Shown here: piece after piece, positions 54,329 through 64,000 of the stretch
Layout of the letters: each line of letters begins with the position of its first letter
Position numbering within the stretch: position 1 is the first letter of the stretch
Source of the DNA: Phorcus lineatus
Taxonomy: Eukaryota > Mollusca > Gastropoda > Trochida > Trochidae
NCBI GenBank assembly: GCA_921293015.1
Contig: OV121083.1
Coordinates: 32,170,908 to 32,234,907, forward strand
Reading direction: 5' to 3'
DNA: 64,000 bases
Notes under the pieces: generated by a model
Told to the model about the DNA's origin: nothing
The model's database searches: none
What the model saw: only the letters and a program-made list of their open reading frames with translations
Position numbers and translations under genes: made by a program

Positions 54329-54537
54329 AAAAATAATGTCTGAATTTTCAATAGACATGGTATATACTACATTGACCTTTTACTATACTAAGATTTAATA
54401 CATCATACAGACTTTTGAAAGGTGATTTTGTCATATTTTAATTTTGGATAACCTTTTGAAATTAAATTGAAAGTAATAAGCGCCGAAACGAATGTGAATC
54501 AAGTTAAGTACCAGTTTGTGCTTGTTAGGCGATCATC

Positions 54538-54723
54538 TCAAATATTCGGTACATCGGCAATGCCTTCGTGAAAAGATTCGTTGTCATCCGATAGATCAGG
54601 TTCATATAGGGAAGGTCGAGAACATCCGCTTGGACCCACCGTGTCCGAATGACAAGATTCGAAACTTGCAGATAAGCACTCCATTGAAAGCGAAAGCTCG
54701 CTGCTGAATTCCGTTTCCGACAT
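54538..54723 (-). CDS. Hypothetical acidic Ser-rich N-terminus
   Basis: A 61-codon minus frame begins MSETEFSSELSLSMECLSAS and includes SRPSLYEPDLSDDNESFHEG. Low-complexity acidic text with a YEP motif resembles disordered starts of transposon-linked hypothetical proteins. A GT near 54545 (CCGAT|GTACCG on the minus strand) could be a donor. No continuing exon was identified. Confidence 0.35.
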   Translation of the reverse strand: MSETEFSSELSLSMECLSASFESCHSDTVGPSGCSRPSLYEPDLSDDNESFHEGIADVPNI

Positions 54724-55254
54724 GACAGAAGTTTTTGGAGTTTATATATGACTGGAATTAATTACGGTGTAACTGCTGACCGCATACATGATATAATACT
54801 TTATAATTGCCTTTTTATAAGAAAATTCAATTAAGTGTATTTCCAAGAAGTTAATACTGTCCATAGTGTGTGTTTGATGTCTAAACATAAGACAATCTAG
54901 CTTTGGTCCATATAAACAACGCGGGTTCATAGACGGGATAATTTCGTAAACACGGTGGCATTTTCGGAGATTAAACTATTAATACACATGTTTACAACAT
55001 CAAAAGCTTATCATTCCTTATTTTTAAATGTTTCCCGACTATGCTTAATAAGTTGCATTACTTGATAGTTGTGTTTTCAGTAAAAAAACGTGAACATGCG
55101 AGTCAACAATGTAAACAATAACAGAGCGCGTGACTGGTCAGGGCGACATGTCGTGGCAGGCTGTTACTGGCTAATCAAACAGTTTGCTGTTCGTTTTGAC
55201 GTGGGTTGTTTTTAAATGCATTTAAAGTCATTTGCTTGGTTAATTTGCACAAAG

Positions 55255-55999
55255 TCAAGTAAATGAGTTTATTCTTAATTGTTTAAAAAAACATTTTTGT
55301 GAAACCCACCCTCTTGAGGTTATATGATATTTAAGGGATAATTTCAAAACTCCTTTTTCATAAGATATGATAATTTTGAGAAACTCCGGTAATTTTCCAA
55401 GCACTTTGAACAACTTTTTCCAAGCGAGACTTGTTAACAATAGATATGGAGCCATACCAACATAGGAAAGAAAAAGTTAATATGCTCTCAACGAAACAAT
55501 GATATAAAAAGAGGGATAGTACACGTCCATTTATATTAAAAGATCGTAGCTTGCGCATGAAATGTAATAATTGTTGACATTTTTTAAAAACTGCATCAAT
55601 ATTAGCATTCTTATTTAATTTACTATCTATTAATGTGCCAAGGTATTTGTATTCATCTACAATCTTAACATTGGAACTATTTATTCAGACAGGGCTTCTA
55701 ATGTGTTGGTTGTTCCTGAAATTTATGTGTTCCTTAGTTTTTTGGACATTCAACATAAGGAAATTGTTCTCACACCAGGTTACAAAATGATTAACATTTT
55801 TCTATAAGAAATGTTTATGAATGAGTCCAACTAACGCTGCATCGTCAGCAAATTTTACTGTTAGATTGTTGGGGTTACAACACAGTCATTGGTGTAGAGA
55901 GTGAATAAAACAGGTGAAAGGACACAACCTTGAGGGGCTCCGGTATACACGATGGAAGACCTGGCCGAGTGAACCTGTACAAACTGAGAAACTGAGGTC
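55255..55999 (-). pseudogene. LINE relic, reverse transcriptase C-terminal half
   Basis: On the minus strand from 55960: TGAPQGCVLSPVLFTLYTND (RT block 4), then VKFADDAALVG (block 5), a decayed middle, KLRSFNINGRVLSLFLYHCF, LTFSFLCWYGSISIVNKSRL and EKVVQSAWKITGVSQN. Stops and frameshifts are frequent. It is probably the 3' half of the same insertion as 57361-58685. Confidence 0.8.
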
Positions 56000-57264
56000 T
56001 AAAATGTAATAATTTCTCAGTCTATAATATTATTTTGCAATTTACACAAATACACCCCCCACCCTCCCGAGACTGCAAACTTTATCAACATTTTTTGCCA
56101 GGTCCACCACAGACAACAAAAATGAAATCCTTATATATAGGGTTTTTATAAGTGATATACATAAGGAAGACAAAATTTCCTGGTACTTAAACTTAAAGTT
56201 CACGTTCCTGAGTACATGATTATTCCATCAGGTGGGTTGTAGGATATATGAATTTTGGTACATATAACCATAACAAGTAAACAATAAAGAATAGTGAGGA
56301 AACCTAATTAGCGAGATTAATCATATGATAATGTAATACAATATGGATTTCCAGTAAATGCACATATGAAGGCACCTAGCTCACCAAAAAAATCTGATGG
56401 CACAACCTAAGAGCCACTTGATCTGACAAGAAAAAAATAGCACGTAAAAACACCTTGTGATAGGATAGGCCTTCATTGAAACTCCCAGATCAAATGTGGT
56501 GATACTGAATGTTTGTTTGTGGGAAGCTAGAGACATTGCGCTCTTCTTAGAGAGGTGGTCGACATCAAGGCCCAGCAGCGTGACAGCTTTGAGGGTGCTA
56601 ATGATGGTTGTTGTGGTGTGTGGTGTATGGTGATGTTATTGATGATGATGCTCTCTCTTAAAACTATGAATTCGATAAATTGGTGATGTCCAAAAAGCAG
56701 CTGAATCATACAGTCATATGGAGATTGAAAATGAATAACTTGCAAGAATGTACTCCTGTAGTACATGTCTGTGATGTGTGTAATGACGGATTTAGTACAT
56801 ATGTGGAATCTTCTTCTTTGTACTCTTTAAATCTATCCCTTTAAATCCCCAATGATTTAGAAGTAAAATACAAAACTGTGAGTTTTTTCCAAGGCTGAGT
56901 TGGTGTATTTCAATGATAGTAGATTAATGGTAGGTCCCTTGGGTTGCTTTTGGATACTTAATTTGTGTGTTATAAGTACACATAAGTACACAAAAGAGTT
57001 ACAAGAACTCAGTGCAAATAATGTAAAATAAAATTATATACATTAACTTTAGAGAAGAGGAAATAGAAATGTTACCGATCGAAGTCATGAATGAGTTTTT
57101 GTAACGGAAACCTAAAATTTCGTACAAATGACTCATGGTAGCTATCTGAAATGTCTGAAATATGTAAAAATGACACATTGCGTCCCAGTTTATACACTGT
57201 TACCACTCAGATTTGCATAAAAGACATGTCAAGGATTTAAAAAAAAAGTTAGTTTCGTTCTCCA

Positions 57265-57298
<34 letters not shown>

Positions 57299-57360
57299 GC
57301 ATGGGCTTTACGCAAATTGGTACGGATCTAGCAAGTGCCTAACATCGCACAATAGGAAGT
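56000..57360. other. Probable insertion between two halves of a LINE relic
   Basis: No coding features were recognised. It contains a 30-base poly-G run at 57268-57297. The LINE reverse transcriptase breaks off on both sides. Whether this is an inserted element or sequence that replaced the RT core cannot be told from the window. Confidence 0.45.
57268..57297. repeat. Poly-G run, 30 bases
   Basis: An uninterrupted G homopolymer. Runs of this length in this window (also poly-C at 19287-19309 and 63018-63042) may be true microsatellites or sequencing and assembly artefacts. Confidence 0.9.
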
Positions 57361-58685
57361 TTAAAATGATTTCATAAAAAACATTTCATTGCAACGGAAG
57401 TAAGAGCGGATGGTCATTACAATCGATCGACAACGTTTTAGGACGATGCCGCATAAACCATCAGGTCCCGGCGCTTTCCTTATTTTGAGTTCTGAAAACT
57501 GCAATTTAACTATGTCAGATGTTACAACAATGTTTTTTGCATCTTTAATGTTAAGATTATTAAACACACCTTGCCGTTCGGTGCTAAAGTTCTGAGTATC
57601 AGATCTTGCGTAGAAGTTGTTCAATTCCTCGGGAAAGTTTCTGGTCGTCTGTTGTGTTGATAGGAGAGTTGATCTTTGAACAGCCGATCATGTTCTTCAC
57701 ACCTTGCCATGCTTGTCGGCTCTTGTTGAACTGGGCTTCAACTTTCTCTTTATAATCGTTATAACATTTCTTTATCTGAAGATTAATTTCTTTCTGTTTT
57801 TCTTTAAGTTGTAACATCTCGTTTGCACAGAACAATCGTTTCTTTTCACTGAGCTGGGAGTAGTTTAAGTTCCTTTTGTTACCTAAGATTGTTCGGGAAA
57901 ATCTTAATTGCCTTTCCCGGGATACTACTGTTGACACTGGAGTTAATATAGCTAGTGATGGTGTCGGTGATTTCACATGGGTCGTCGCTGCGGCTAAAAA
58001 CATGTCCCAATCTGTTGCAATCAAAGCACCCTTGTAGCCGTTGTTTGACTCGGATCCCATGACTTCACACTTTTTAGTTAGTCTACAGTATCTGCATATA
58101 CGTTGGTATGAAAGAACAGAGTTGTGATCAGAAACTCCAGGTGGAGTTTTGGCAATCGCTTTGTGCACCTGTTATATGTTTCCGTAAATGGTCGTAAAGG
58201 TCCATTGTTTTTTCTTTCCGAGTACTGCTCGTAAGTAGGCAATACGGATTTCAACGTTGAGCCGTTGAAGTCACCAAGAACAAAGTTTTGGGCATCAGGA
58301 GTCATAGAATAAATTTTTCTGAATATGATATTGAAAAATTGAAGCAGCATGGTTGTAGTTGGCACTTGGCACTTGGAATGTACACAAGAACGACAAATAT
58401 GGGTCCGAATTCGCGAGGTAAGTACGAAGGTCTAAGCGACACTGAGAGAAGTTCTATGTCTGGTGTACACAGCCTGTCTCTGATGATGTAGTTCTTGAAC
58501 AACTGCTCATTCACATAAATGCATACACCACCCCCATTGGCCTTGCCCGTATCCTCTAGCCGTCTGTCTAATCTTATGGGGACGACAAATCTGGGAATTG
58601 CAAGGGTGCTGTCTTCAATAGTGATACTGAGACGGTAAAACACAAAAGACAACTGTCTCTGTACTTCAACATGTATCGCGCACAC
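57361..58685 (-). pseudogene. LINE relic, endonuclease to start of RT
   Basis: On the minus strand from 58685: GKANGGGVCIYVNEQLFKNY and NFVLGDFNG (endonuclease), then SDHNSVLSYQR near 58130. A basic linker follows (KKRLFCANEMLQLKEKQKEI, KSRQAWQGVKNMIGCSK), then the first RT block LKIRKAPGPDGLCGIVLKRC near 57450. Several frame changes. It lies just outside the younger Polinton. Confidence 0.82.
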
Positions 58686-58691
58686 GCATCA

Positions 58692-58737
58692 AGTTCGACA
58701 GTTTGTTCTTAAGTGATCGACAGTTTGTTCTTAAGTG
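58692..58737 (+). repeat. 22-bp tandem duplication
   Basis: CGACAGTTTGTTCTTAAGTG occurs twice head-to-tail with a 22-base period, between the LINE relic and the Polinton genes. Confidence 0.9.
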
Positions 58738-58838
58738 ATCGAACATTTGATAAAAGAAGGGTAGGAAACGGGGGTCTAGATTTCCTCGCCGTACTCGCCG
58801 ACAGACTCCTCCTCGCTTACATCTTTTCCTGCTGACTG

Positions 58839-59051
58839 ATGAAGAGTTACTCGAAGTTAAATTTATTTAAAAAAGGCAAGAATAGCCTAGGATTGATAGG
58901 TGTTTGCTTAGTTCATGCTTATAAAAAACTTAATATTGACAAAAGTTACGAGGAAATTGCTGAAATGTTAAACATAAAAATTCATCATATCAGTAAAGGT
59001 TTATCCTATTATGAGTTATTGGAACGCCTCGAAGATGAGGTATTTTTATAA
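58839..59051 (+). CDS. Small ORF resembling a TFIIB cyclin repeat
   Basis: This is a 70-residue frame in the same orientation as, and 140 bases before, the Polinton polymerase. It starts MKSYSKLNLFKKGKNSLGLI and continues GVCLVHAYKKLNIDKSYEEI, AEMLNIKIHHISKG. The order of a hydrophobic helix with an A-Y-K pattern, then S-Y-E-E-I-A-E-x-L-N-I-x-x-x-x-I-x-K resembles one cyclin-type repeat of TFIIB-like factors. This is a visual resemblance only. Whether the ORF is complete or the tail of a longer, broken gene is open; a further AAA-rich leader lies upstream. A nested inverted repeat overlaps its end. Confidence 0.5.
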   Translation: MKSYSKLNLFKKGKNSLGLIGVCLVHAYKKLNIDKSYEEIAEMLNIKIHHISKGLSYYELLERLEDEVFL

Positions 59052-59133
59052 TGGAGTAAATCCAATAGGATAAACCTTTATAAAAATATTTGGTTTATAT
59101 CTAATGAGAATCCTCATTGGATTTACTCCATTA
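58994..59133. promoter_or_regulatory. Two competing perfect stem-loops
   Basis: Pair 1 is TAAAGGTTTATCCTATT at 58994-59010, with its exact complement at 59064-59080. Pair 2 is TAATGGAGTAAATCCAAT at 59049-59066, with its exact complement at 59116-59133. The second strand of pair 1 overlaps the first strand of pair 2 by three bases, so both stems cannot be complete at once. They span the end of the 70-aa ORF and end about 60 bases before the polymerase ATG. Confidence 0.85.
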
Positions 59134-59190
59134 AAAAATTATTTTTTGGAAAAATTTATTTTTTAAATTTTTTTTCTAGATTATAATAAA

Positions 59191-62100
59191 ATGGCATCGA
59201 GTCGCCGAATTATCGGATATATGTCACCATTTTTGGTGTTGGCAAAGTCGTTTATAACGGAAGCATCTGTTTCCACCATTAATCGTATGAAAAATATTAC
59301 GAATAAATTGAAAAATTATATTGAAACTCAAAATGAACCTATAACTGAAACTCAAAATGAACCTATAACTGAAACTGAACGTGATACTGAACCTATAACT
59401 GAACGTGATACTGAACTTGATGCTGAACTTGATATCAAATCTAATATCAAACCTGAAGTGTTTTATTTATCAAAAACCTTTGCTAAAGGGTATTTACGTA
59501 GTTGGGTAATGGATCTTGATTACAAGGATCTATTAATAGTATTCAAAAATACGGAAAAGCCTGTGGTAGAAAAATTAACCGAGGAATTAGAAAATTTAAC
59601 TAATATTAAATATCAGTTAGCGATTAAAGTTCAGCTCAGTAGGGATGATGGGAAAATCAGTGAGAAAACTGTTATGCAGGCTTATTTTAGAACTAAACAG
59701 ATGGTATTAACCGACTCGAGTGATATTCCTACATCTTTATCCGAATGCCAAGAAGTGATAAAAGAAAGATTGGAAAAATATACGCATCAAGGGTCGGGGT
59801 GGGTTGTAGATTGCATCGAAAAAATGTGGTTAGATGTAGCGAAATATAATCCATTGAAAGGTGGGTCCTACATAGATTTACCCAAATATTATAAGAATAA
59901 GAAGGCCATCATTAATGTAAAGAATAAGGATGATAATTGTTTAAGATGGGCTTTGAGGTCTGCCTTATTTCCAGCAGATTCACACTCCGATAGGGCATCA
60001 TCATATCCTATTAATGATGGGCTTAATTTTGATGGTATAGACACTCCTACTCCAATTTCACAAGTTACAAAGGTAGAAAAAATGAACAATTTGGCTATTA
60101 ATATATTCGGGAATAATGAAAAAAATGATGATTTCGTTGTTCATAGGATTAGTTCCGCTAATAAAAATATTCCTAGAATTAATGTGTTTCTATTAGAAGA
60201 AGAAGTTCAAATTGATAAGGTTAAAAAACAGTTGAACAGGGGAAAAATTGATAAGGATAAGAAAAAATACAAAATTGATAAGGAAGACATTAAATATCAT
60301 TATATGTGGATAAAGAATTTTAATAGACTTCTATACGATCAATCTAAACATAAGGAGAAAAAATATTTTTGTGAAAGATGTCTTCATGGGTATTCTAGAG
60401 AGGACCTACTGCAACAACATAAATCTGACTGCAGGAGTGTCAGTAAGGCTGCTGTTAGAATTGATATGCCTGAGGAGAAGGATAAAATACTACATTTTAA
60501 AAATTATAAAAACCAGATGCCCGCGCCTTGGGTTATTTACGCCGATTTTGAGAGTATCAATAAAAAAGTTCATAATGTACAGCCCAGTAATAATAATCAA
60601 AGTTTTACTCATAAAATAGAGGAACATGATGCGTGCGGCTTTGGATTTATTGCGGTTAGGTGTGATGGAAAAACGATGGAACCGATAATTTATAGGGGGC
60701 CAAATGCAGCGGAGACATTCTTAATACGCCTTCAGGAAGTTGAAGAAAATATTAGGGAGCAATTAAAAGATATAAAACCTATGACTATGACTAAGGATGA
60801 ATCGAGTAAATTTAATAAAGCTAGAAATTGTTGGATTTGTAGTGGGTGGTTTTCTAATAAAAAAGATTGGAGAAAAGTACGCGATCACTGTCATATTACG
60901 GGAAAGTATCGTGGTGCGGCTCATAGCAAATGCAACTTACAACTTAAAATAAAACCTGAACAGATTAAATTTCCCGTAGTAATTCACAATCTGAAATTTT
61001 ATGATGCAAACCTTATTATGCAGGCTATTTCTAAGGTTTATGGCAAGATAGAATGTATACCTAATAATATGGAAAGATATATATCATTTTCTTTAGGTTA
61101 CCTTCGTTTTATAGATAGTTATCAGTTTCTTCTAATGTCGTTAGATTCTTTGGTAAAGGCTAATAGTAACTTCCCTATAACTGAACAATATACTCGAGAA
61201 CTCACGTGGCATATATTATTGAAAAAAGGAGTATATCCATACTCGTATATGGATAATTGGGATAGGTTTGAAGAAACCGAACTACCACCTATTGAATGTT
61301 TCTATAACAATTTATCCGAAAGTCATATAAGCGATGATGATTATAATCACGCTAAAAATGTGTGGAATTCATTCGGTTGTAAAAATTTAGGCGATTATCC
61401 CGATCTGTATCTAAAAACCGATGTCTTATTACTGGACGATATATTCAAAACTTTCAGAACGACTTGTTTGAAACAATACAAGTTAGATCCCGCACATTAT
61501 TTCACGGGTCCAGGGCTATCCTGGGACGCTTTACTTAAGAAAACCGGAGTAAAACTAGAGCTACTAACTGACTATGACATGCACTTGTTTATCGAGAAAG
61601 GGCTTAGAGGTGGAATATCCATGGTGTCCAAGAGACATGCCAAGGCTAACAATAAATATGTAGAGGGATATGATTCCAGTAAGCCATCGAGTCACATACT
61701 TTACTTAGACGCGAATAACCTTTACGGGTGGGCGATGAGTCAATATTTACCTACGGGTGGGTTTAAGTGGGTAGAATACGAGGATCTCGATATTATGAAT
61801 ATACCTAAAGATTCGGAGAAGGGTTTAATTCTCGAAGTAGATTTAGAATACTCGAAAGAGACCCATATTAATCATAATACCTATCCATTAGCCCCTGAAA
61901 GACTTAAGGTGAAACAAGAATGGTTCTCCGATTATCAAAATAATTTATTAATCGGAGAAAAAATGCCCGATGTAGAGAAATTAGTGCCCAACTTAATGAA
62001 TAAAAGTAAATACCTAATTCATTACAGAAATCTCCAATTATATCTTTCATTGGGTATGAAGTTAACTAAAATACACAGAATTCTAGAATTCGATCAGAGC

Positions 62101-62958
62101 CCTTGGATGGAGCCGTATATTAGAATGAATACAGATTTGAGGACGAAAGTTACTAGTGATTTTGAAAAACACTTTTACAAATTAATGAATAATTCTGTAT
62201 ACGGTAAAACGATTGAAAATGTGAGGAATAGAATAAACGTAAGATTATTCAGGAGAAATGAAAAAGAAGAAGAACAATTAAGAAAGGCTATTGCTAATCC
62301 TGCTTTTAATGAATTTAGAATCTTTGACCACGATTTAGCTGCTGTTCATATGAATAAAACAAAAGTAAAATTGAACAAACCAATATACGTTGGTATGAGT
62401 ATATTAGACTTATCGAAACACTTAATGTATGACTTTTATTATAATGAGATGAAGAAACAATATGGAAATAAATGCGAAGTTTCATATACCGATACGGATT
62501 CTTTGTTATTAGAGATACAAACCGATGATGTTTACGAAGACATGAAAGAAAAAATTGACTTGTACGATACTAGTGATTTTGATAAAGCCCACCCATTGCA
62601 CAGCGTAAAAAATAAGAAGATTTTAGGTAAATTTAAGGACGAATGTTCGGGTGTTCCTATTTCTGAATACGTCGGATTAAGACCGAAGATGTATTGTATT
62701 AAAAAATCTGAAACAGAAATAAAGAAAGCTAAAGGAATTAAAAAGTATGTAGTAAAGAATCATACCAACCTTGAGCAGTATAAAGAGGCATTATTCGATA
62801 AGAAGACTTTTAAACATGAAATGAATACTTTGAGAAGTGAAGGACATAACATGTACGCAATGCGACTTAAAAAGACATCATTATCTCCATTAGATACGAA
62901 AAGATGGATTGCCGATGATGGTGTAAATACATACGCATATGGGTATTTAAAAACATAA
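59191..62958 (+). CDS. Polinton protein-primed DNA polymerase B
   Basis: A 1255-residue intact frame; the ATG in AAAATGGCATCG is preceded by stops. Residues 45-85 are an acidic tract built on short repeats of ITETQNEP. Around 248 lies the conserved DDNCLRWALRSALF block. Around 394 is a C2H2-type finger (CERCLHGY with HKSDC). The exonuclease Exo I is YADFES near 452 and Exo II HNLKFYDANLIM near 598. Between them sits CWICSGWFSNKKDW and DHCHITGKYRGAAHSKCN (about 548-578), an endonuclease VII/HNH-like zinc fold. The palm has motif A (LYLDANNLYGWAMS, about 838), motif B (KLMNNSVYGKTIENV, about 997), motif C (SYTDTDSLLLE, about 1098) and KKILGKFKDE in the thumb. It would replicate the element from a protein primer. 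It is immediately followed by integrase. Confidence 0.95.
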   Translation: MASSRRIIGYMSPFLVLAKSFITEASVSTINRMKNITNKLKNYIETQNEPITETQNEPITETERDTEPITERDTELDAELDIKSNIKPEVFYLSKTFAKGYLRSWVMDLDYKDLLIVFKNTEKPVVEKLTEELENLTNIKYQLAIKVQLSRDDGKISEKTVMQAYFRTKQMVLTDSSDIPTSLSECQEVIKERLEKYTHQGSGWVVDCIEKMWLDVAKYNPLKGGSYIDLPKYYKNKKAIINVKNKDDNCLRWALRSALFPADSHSDRASSYPINDGLNFDGIDTPTPISQVTKVEKMNNLAINIFGNNEKNDDFVVHRISSANKNIPRINVFLLEEEVQIDKVKKQLNRGKIDKDKKKYKIDKEDIKYHYMWIKNFNRLLYDQSKHKEKKYFCERCLHGYSREDLLQQHKSDCRSVSKAAVRIDMPEEKDKILHFKNYKNQMPAPWVIYADFESINKKVHNVQPSNNNQSFTHKIEEHDACGFGFIAVRCDGKTMEPIIYRGPNAAETFLIRLQEVEENIREQLKDIKPMTMTKDESSKFNKARNCWICSGWFSNKKDWRKVRDHCHITGKYRGAAHSKCNLQLKIKPEQIKFPVVIHNLKFYDANLIMQAISKVYGKIECIPNNMERYISFSLGYLRFIDSYQFLLMSLDSLVKANSNFPITEQYTRELTWHILLKKGVYPYSYMDNWDRFEETELPPIECFYNNLSESHISDDDYNHAKNVWNSFGCKNLGDYPDLYLKTDVLLLDDIFKTFRTTCLKQYKLDPAHYFTGPGLSWDALLKKTGVKLELLTDYDMHLFIEKGLRGGISMVSKRHAKANNKYVEGYDSSKPSSHILYLDANNLYGWAMSQYLPTGGFKWVEYEDLDIMNIPKDSEKGLILEVDLEYSKETHINHNTYPLAPERLKVKQEWFSDYQNNLLIGEKMPDVEKLVPNLMNKSKYLIHYRNLQLYLSLGMKLTKIHRILEFDQSPWMEPYIRMNTDLRTKVTSDFEKHFYKLMNNSVYGKTIENVRNRINVRLFRRNEKEEEQLRKAIANPAFNEFRIFDHDLAAVHMNKTKVKLNKPIYVGMSILDLSKHLMYDFYYNEMKKQYGNKCEVSYTDTDSLLLEIQTDDVYEDMKEKIDLYDTSDFDKAHPLHSVKNKKILGKFKDECSGVPISEYVGLRPKMYCIKKSETEIKKAKGIKKYVVKNHTNLEQYKEALFDKKTFKHEMNTLRSEGHNMYAMRLKKTSLSPLDTKRWIADDGVNTYAYGYLKT

Positions 62959-62975
62959 TCCTTCTTATATAAGAG

Positions 62976-63989
62976 ATGTCTTCTTCGAAGAAGATAGAAA
63001 AGATTTATTATAGCCAGCCCCCCCCCCCCCCCCCCCCCCCCCAGGGGTATTGGAAAGGCCTAGCAGCTGTAGATAAACTAGCCAATGCTGCAAAGGTCAC
63101 TAAGGCAGAAGCGAAGAATTGGTTAATGAAACAAGCAATTTGGCAAATATATTTACCTCCACCTAAGTACATACCAAGGCAAAAATTTGATATATCCGTA
63201 CCAAATGAAGTTCATCAAGCAGACCTACTATTTCTACCTCACGACCGAGTAAAGAGAAAGACTTATAAGTATGCGTTAACTGTGGTAGACGTTGCCAGTC
63301 GATATAAGGAAGCAGAGGCATTAACTACTAAGAACTCCATAGAAGTAGCTAAAGCTTTAGAGAAAATATATAGAAGAAGTCCTTTGAAATGGCCGAGTAC
63401 ATTTCAAGTAGATCCTGGACGTGAGTTTATGGGAGATGTAACAAAACTTTTATCAAAACATAACGTTAGAATTAGAAGAGGCGAAAAAGAAGCACACAGA
63501 AGTCAAGCCCTTGTAGAGAGATTTAATAAGACACTATCCGAACGCTTATTCGGATATCAGTATGCTTAGGAATTAAAGAATCCAAAGACAAGGTCTACCG
63601 AGTGGGTAACTAGATTGCCTGAGGTTATATCGGCAGTAAATAATGAAGAGACTCGACTTATAAATAAGAAACCTATAAAAGCTATTAAATTGAAATCAGT
63701 TGTGGCTAAATCTTCTGCACCTTTATTAAGAGATGAAAAAATAATACCCGATAGAGTTAACGTAAGATATTTATTTCAACCGGGTGAACTCGAAGGCGAT
63801 CAAAGATTTAGAGCAACGGATCCCATATGGTCTCTTAAAATATATAAAATTAGCCGATATGTTTCTAAAAAAGGTGAACCGACACTTTATTACTTACAAG
63901 ATGGACCAGGGAGAGGCTTTGTTAAAGAAGAATTATTAATCGTGCCATCGGATACTGTCCACAATAATTTGGTCCCCGGTGAGAGATGA
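62976..63989 (+). pseudogene. Polinton integrase with one in-frame TAG and poly-C expansion
   Basis: It begins 17 bases after the polymerase stop. After MSSSKKIEKIYYSQ a 25-base C run adds about eight prolines, then QGYWKGLAAVDKLANAAKVT (zinc-less helical N-terminus). The DDE core has HQADLLFLPHD (first Asp, about 83), FQVDPGREFMGD (second, about 146) and RSQALVERFNKTLSE (Glu, about 181), so 34 residues separate the last two. A TAG at 63567-63569 follows YQYA. The frame continues unshifted from 63570 with ELKNPKTRSTEWVTRLPEVI and an SH3-like C-terminal domain (RATDPIWSLKIYKISRYV, YYLQDGPGRGFVKEELLIVP) to a TGA at 63987-63989. A single substitution accounts for the break. Integrase inserts the element into chromosomal DNA. 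Confidence 0.92.
63018..63042. repeat. Poly-C run, 25 bases, inside integrase
   Basis: C homopolymer within the N-terminal coding part of the integrase. Its length keeps the frame open, adding prolines between YYSQ and QGYWKG. Any change not divisible by three would break the gene. Confidence 0.9.
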
Positions 63990-64000
63990 GATGTACATTA

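Larger units (their letters stand above)
58800..64000 (+). mobile_element. Polinton (Maverick), younger copy, cut by window end
   Basis: Protein-primed type B DNA polymerase followed at once by a retroviral-type integrase, both on the + strand, is the diagnostic gene pair of Polintons, large self-synthesising DNA transposons related to virus-like elements. The polymerase is a full open frame and AT-rich base use is uniform across the block. The left boundary is approximate and no terminal inverted repeat was identified within the window. Capsid and packaging genes, if present, lie beyond the end. Confidence 0.9.

Noticed and set aside
58800..59190. Polinton left terminal inverted repeat
   Set aside because: The inverted repeats here are local stem-loops; the element's other end is outside the window, so a terminal repeat cannot be shown.

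Overview
The window looks like nuclear DNA from an invertebrate animal, most likely a mollusc or another lophotrochozoan. It is AT-rich. It carries a spliced host gene with small exons and large introns. Its transposons (Tc1/mariner, Crypton-like tyrosine recombinase, DIRS, L2-like LINE, Ty3-type retroelement, Polintons) co-occur in such genomes. The taxon is an inference; no species-diagnostic gene is present.

Host gene (4.5-52.8 kb, + strand). Ten exons can be chained by reading frame and intron phase: 4532-4662, 8093-8249, 21573-21637, 22314-22527, 30079-30215, 30318-30477, 30697-30849, 48332-48487, 51957-52047 and 52221-52266. They encode the last 435 residues of a type I membrane protein: four fibronectin type III (FNIII) domains, one transmembrane helix and a short tail. 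Each FNIII domain is split over two exons and every domain boundary is a phase-1 intron. The first domain ends in a WSxWS-like stretch and the third carries the paired Cys/Trp pattern of the gp130/LIFR/Domeless family. I read it as a class I cytokine receptor. The 5' exons lie upstream of the window or were not found.

Introns. Intron 1 is almost entirely an ~83-copy, 40-bp minisatellite that runs into the next 3' splice site. Intron 2 (13.3 kb) holds a mariner relic, a long hairpin, a ~2.5-kb element with a spliced Crypton-like recombinase gene, and a second mariner relic. Intron 4 holds an L1-type ORF1 relic and a decayed Ty3-type gag-pol. Intron 7 (17.5 kb) holds a DIRS retroelement, three foldback elements, a degraded Polinton split by an L2-like LINE, a Tc1 element and a MITE. 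Intron 8 holds LINE debris and a 42-bp minisatellite.

Outside the gene. Bases 1-1516 are a Tc1-like element closely related to the one at 44.6-46.1 kb, followed by a divergent inverted Tc1 relic. After the receptor's polyadenylation signal (~52.76 kb) come a THAP-like exon start with an NRF1-type palindrome, a LINE relic on the minus strand, and from ~58.8 kb the end of a second, much younger Polinton. That Polinton has a 70-aa ORF resembling a TFIIB cyclin repeat, an intact 1255-aa protein-primed DNA polymerase and an integrase with one in-frame stop. It runs off the window edge.

No rRNA, tRNA, CRISPR array or bacterial gene organisation was seen.
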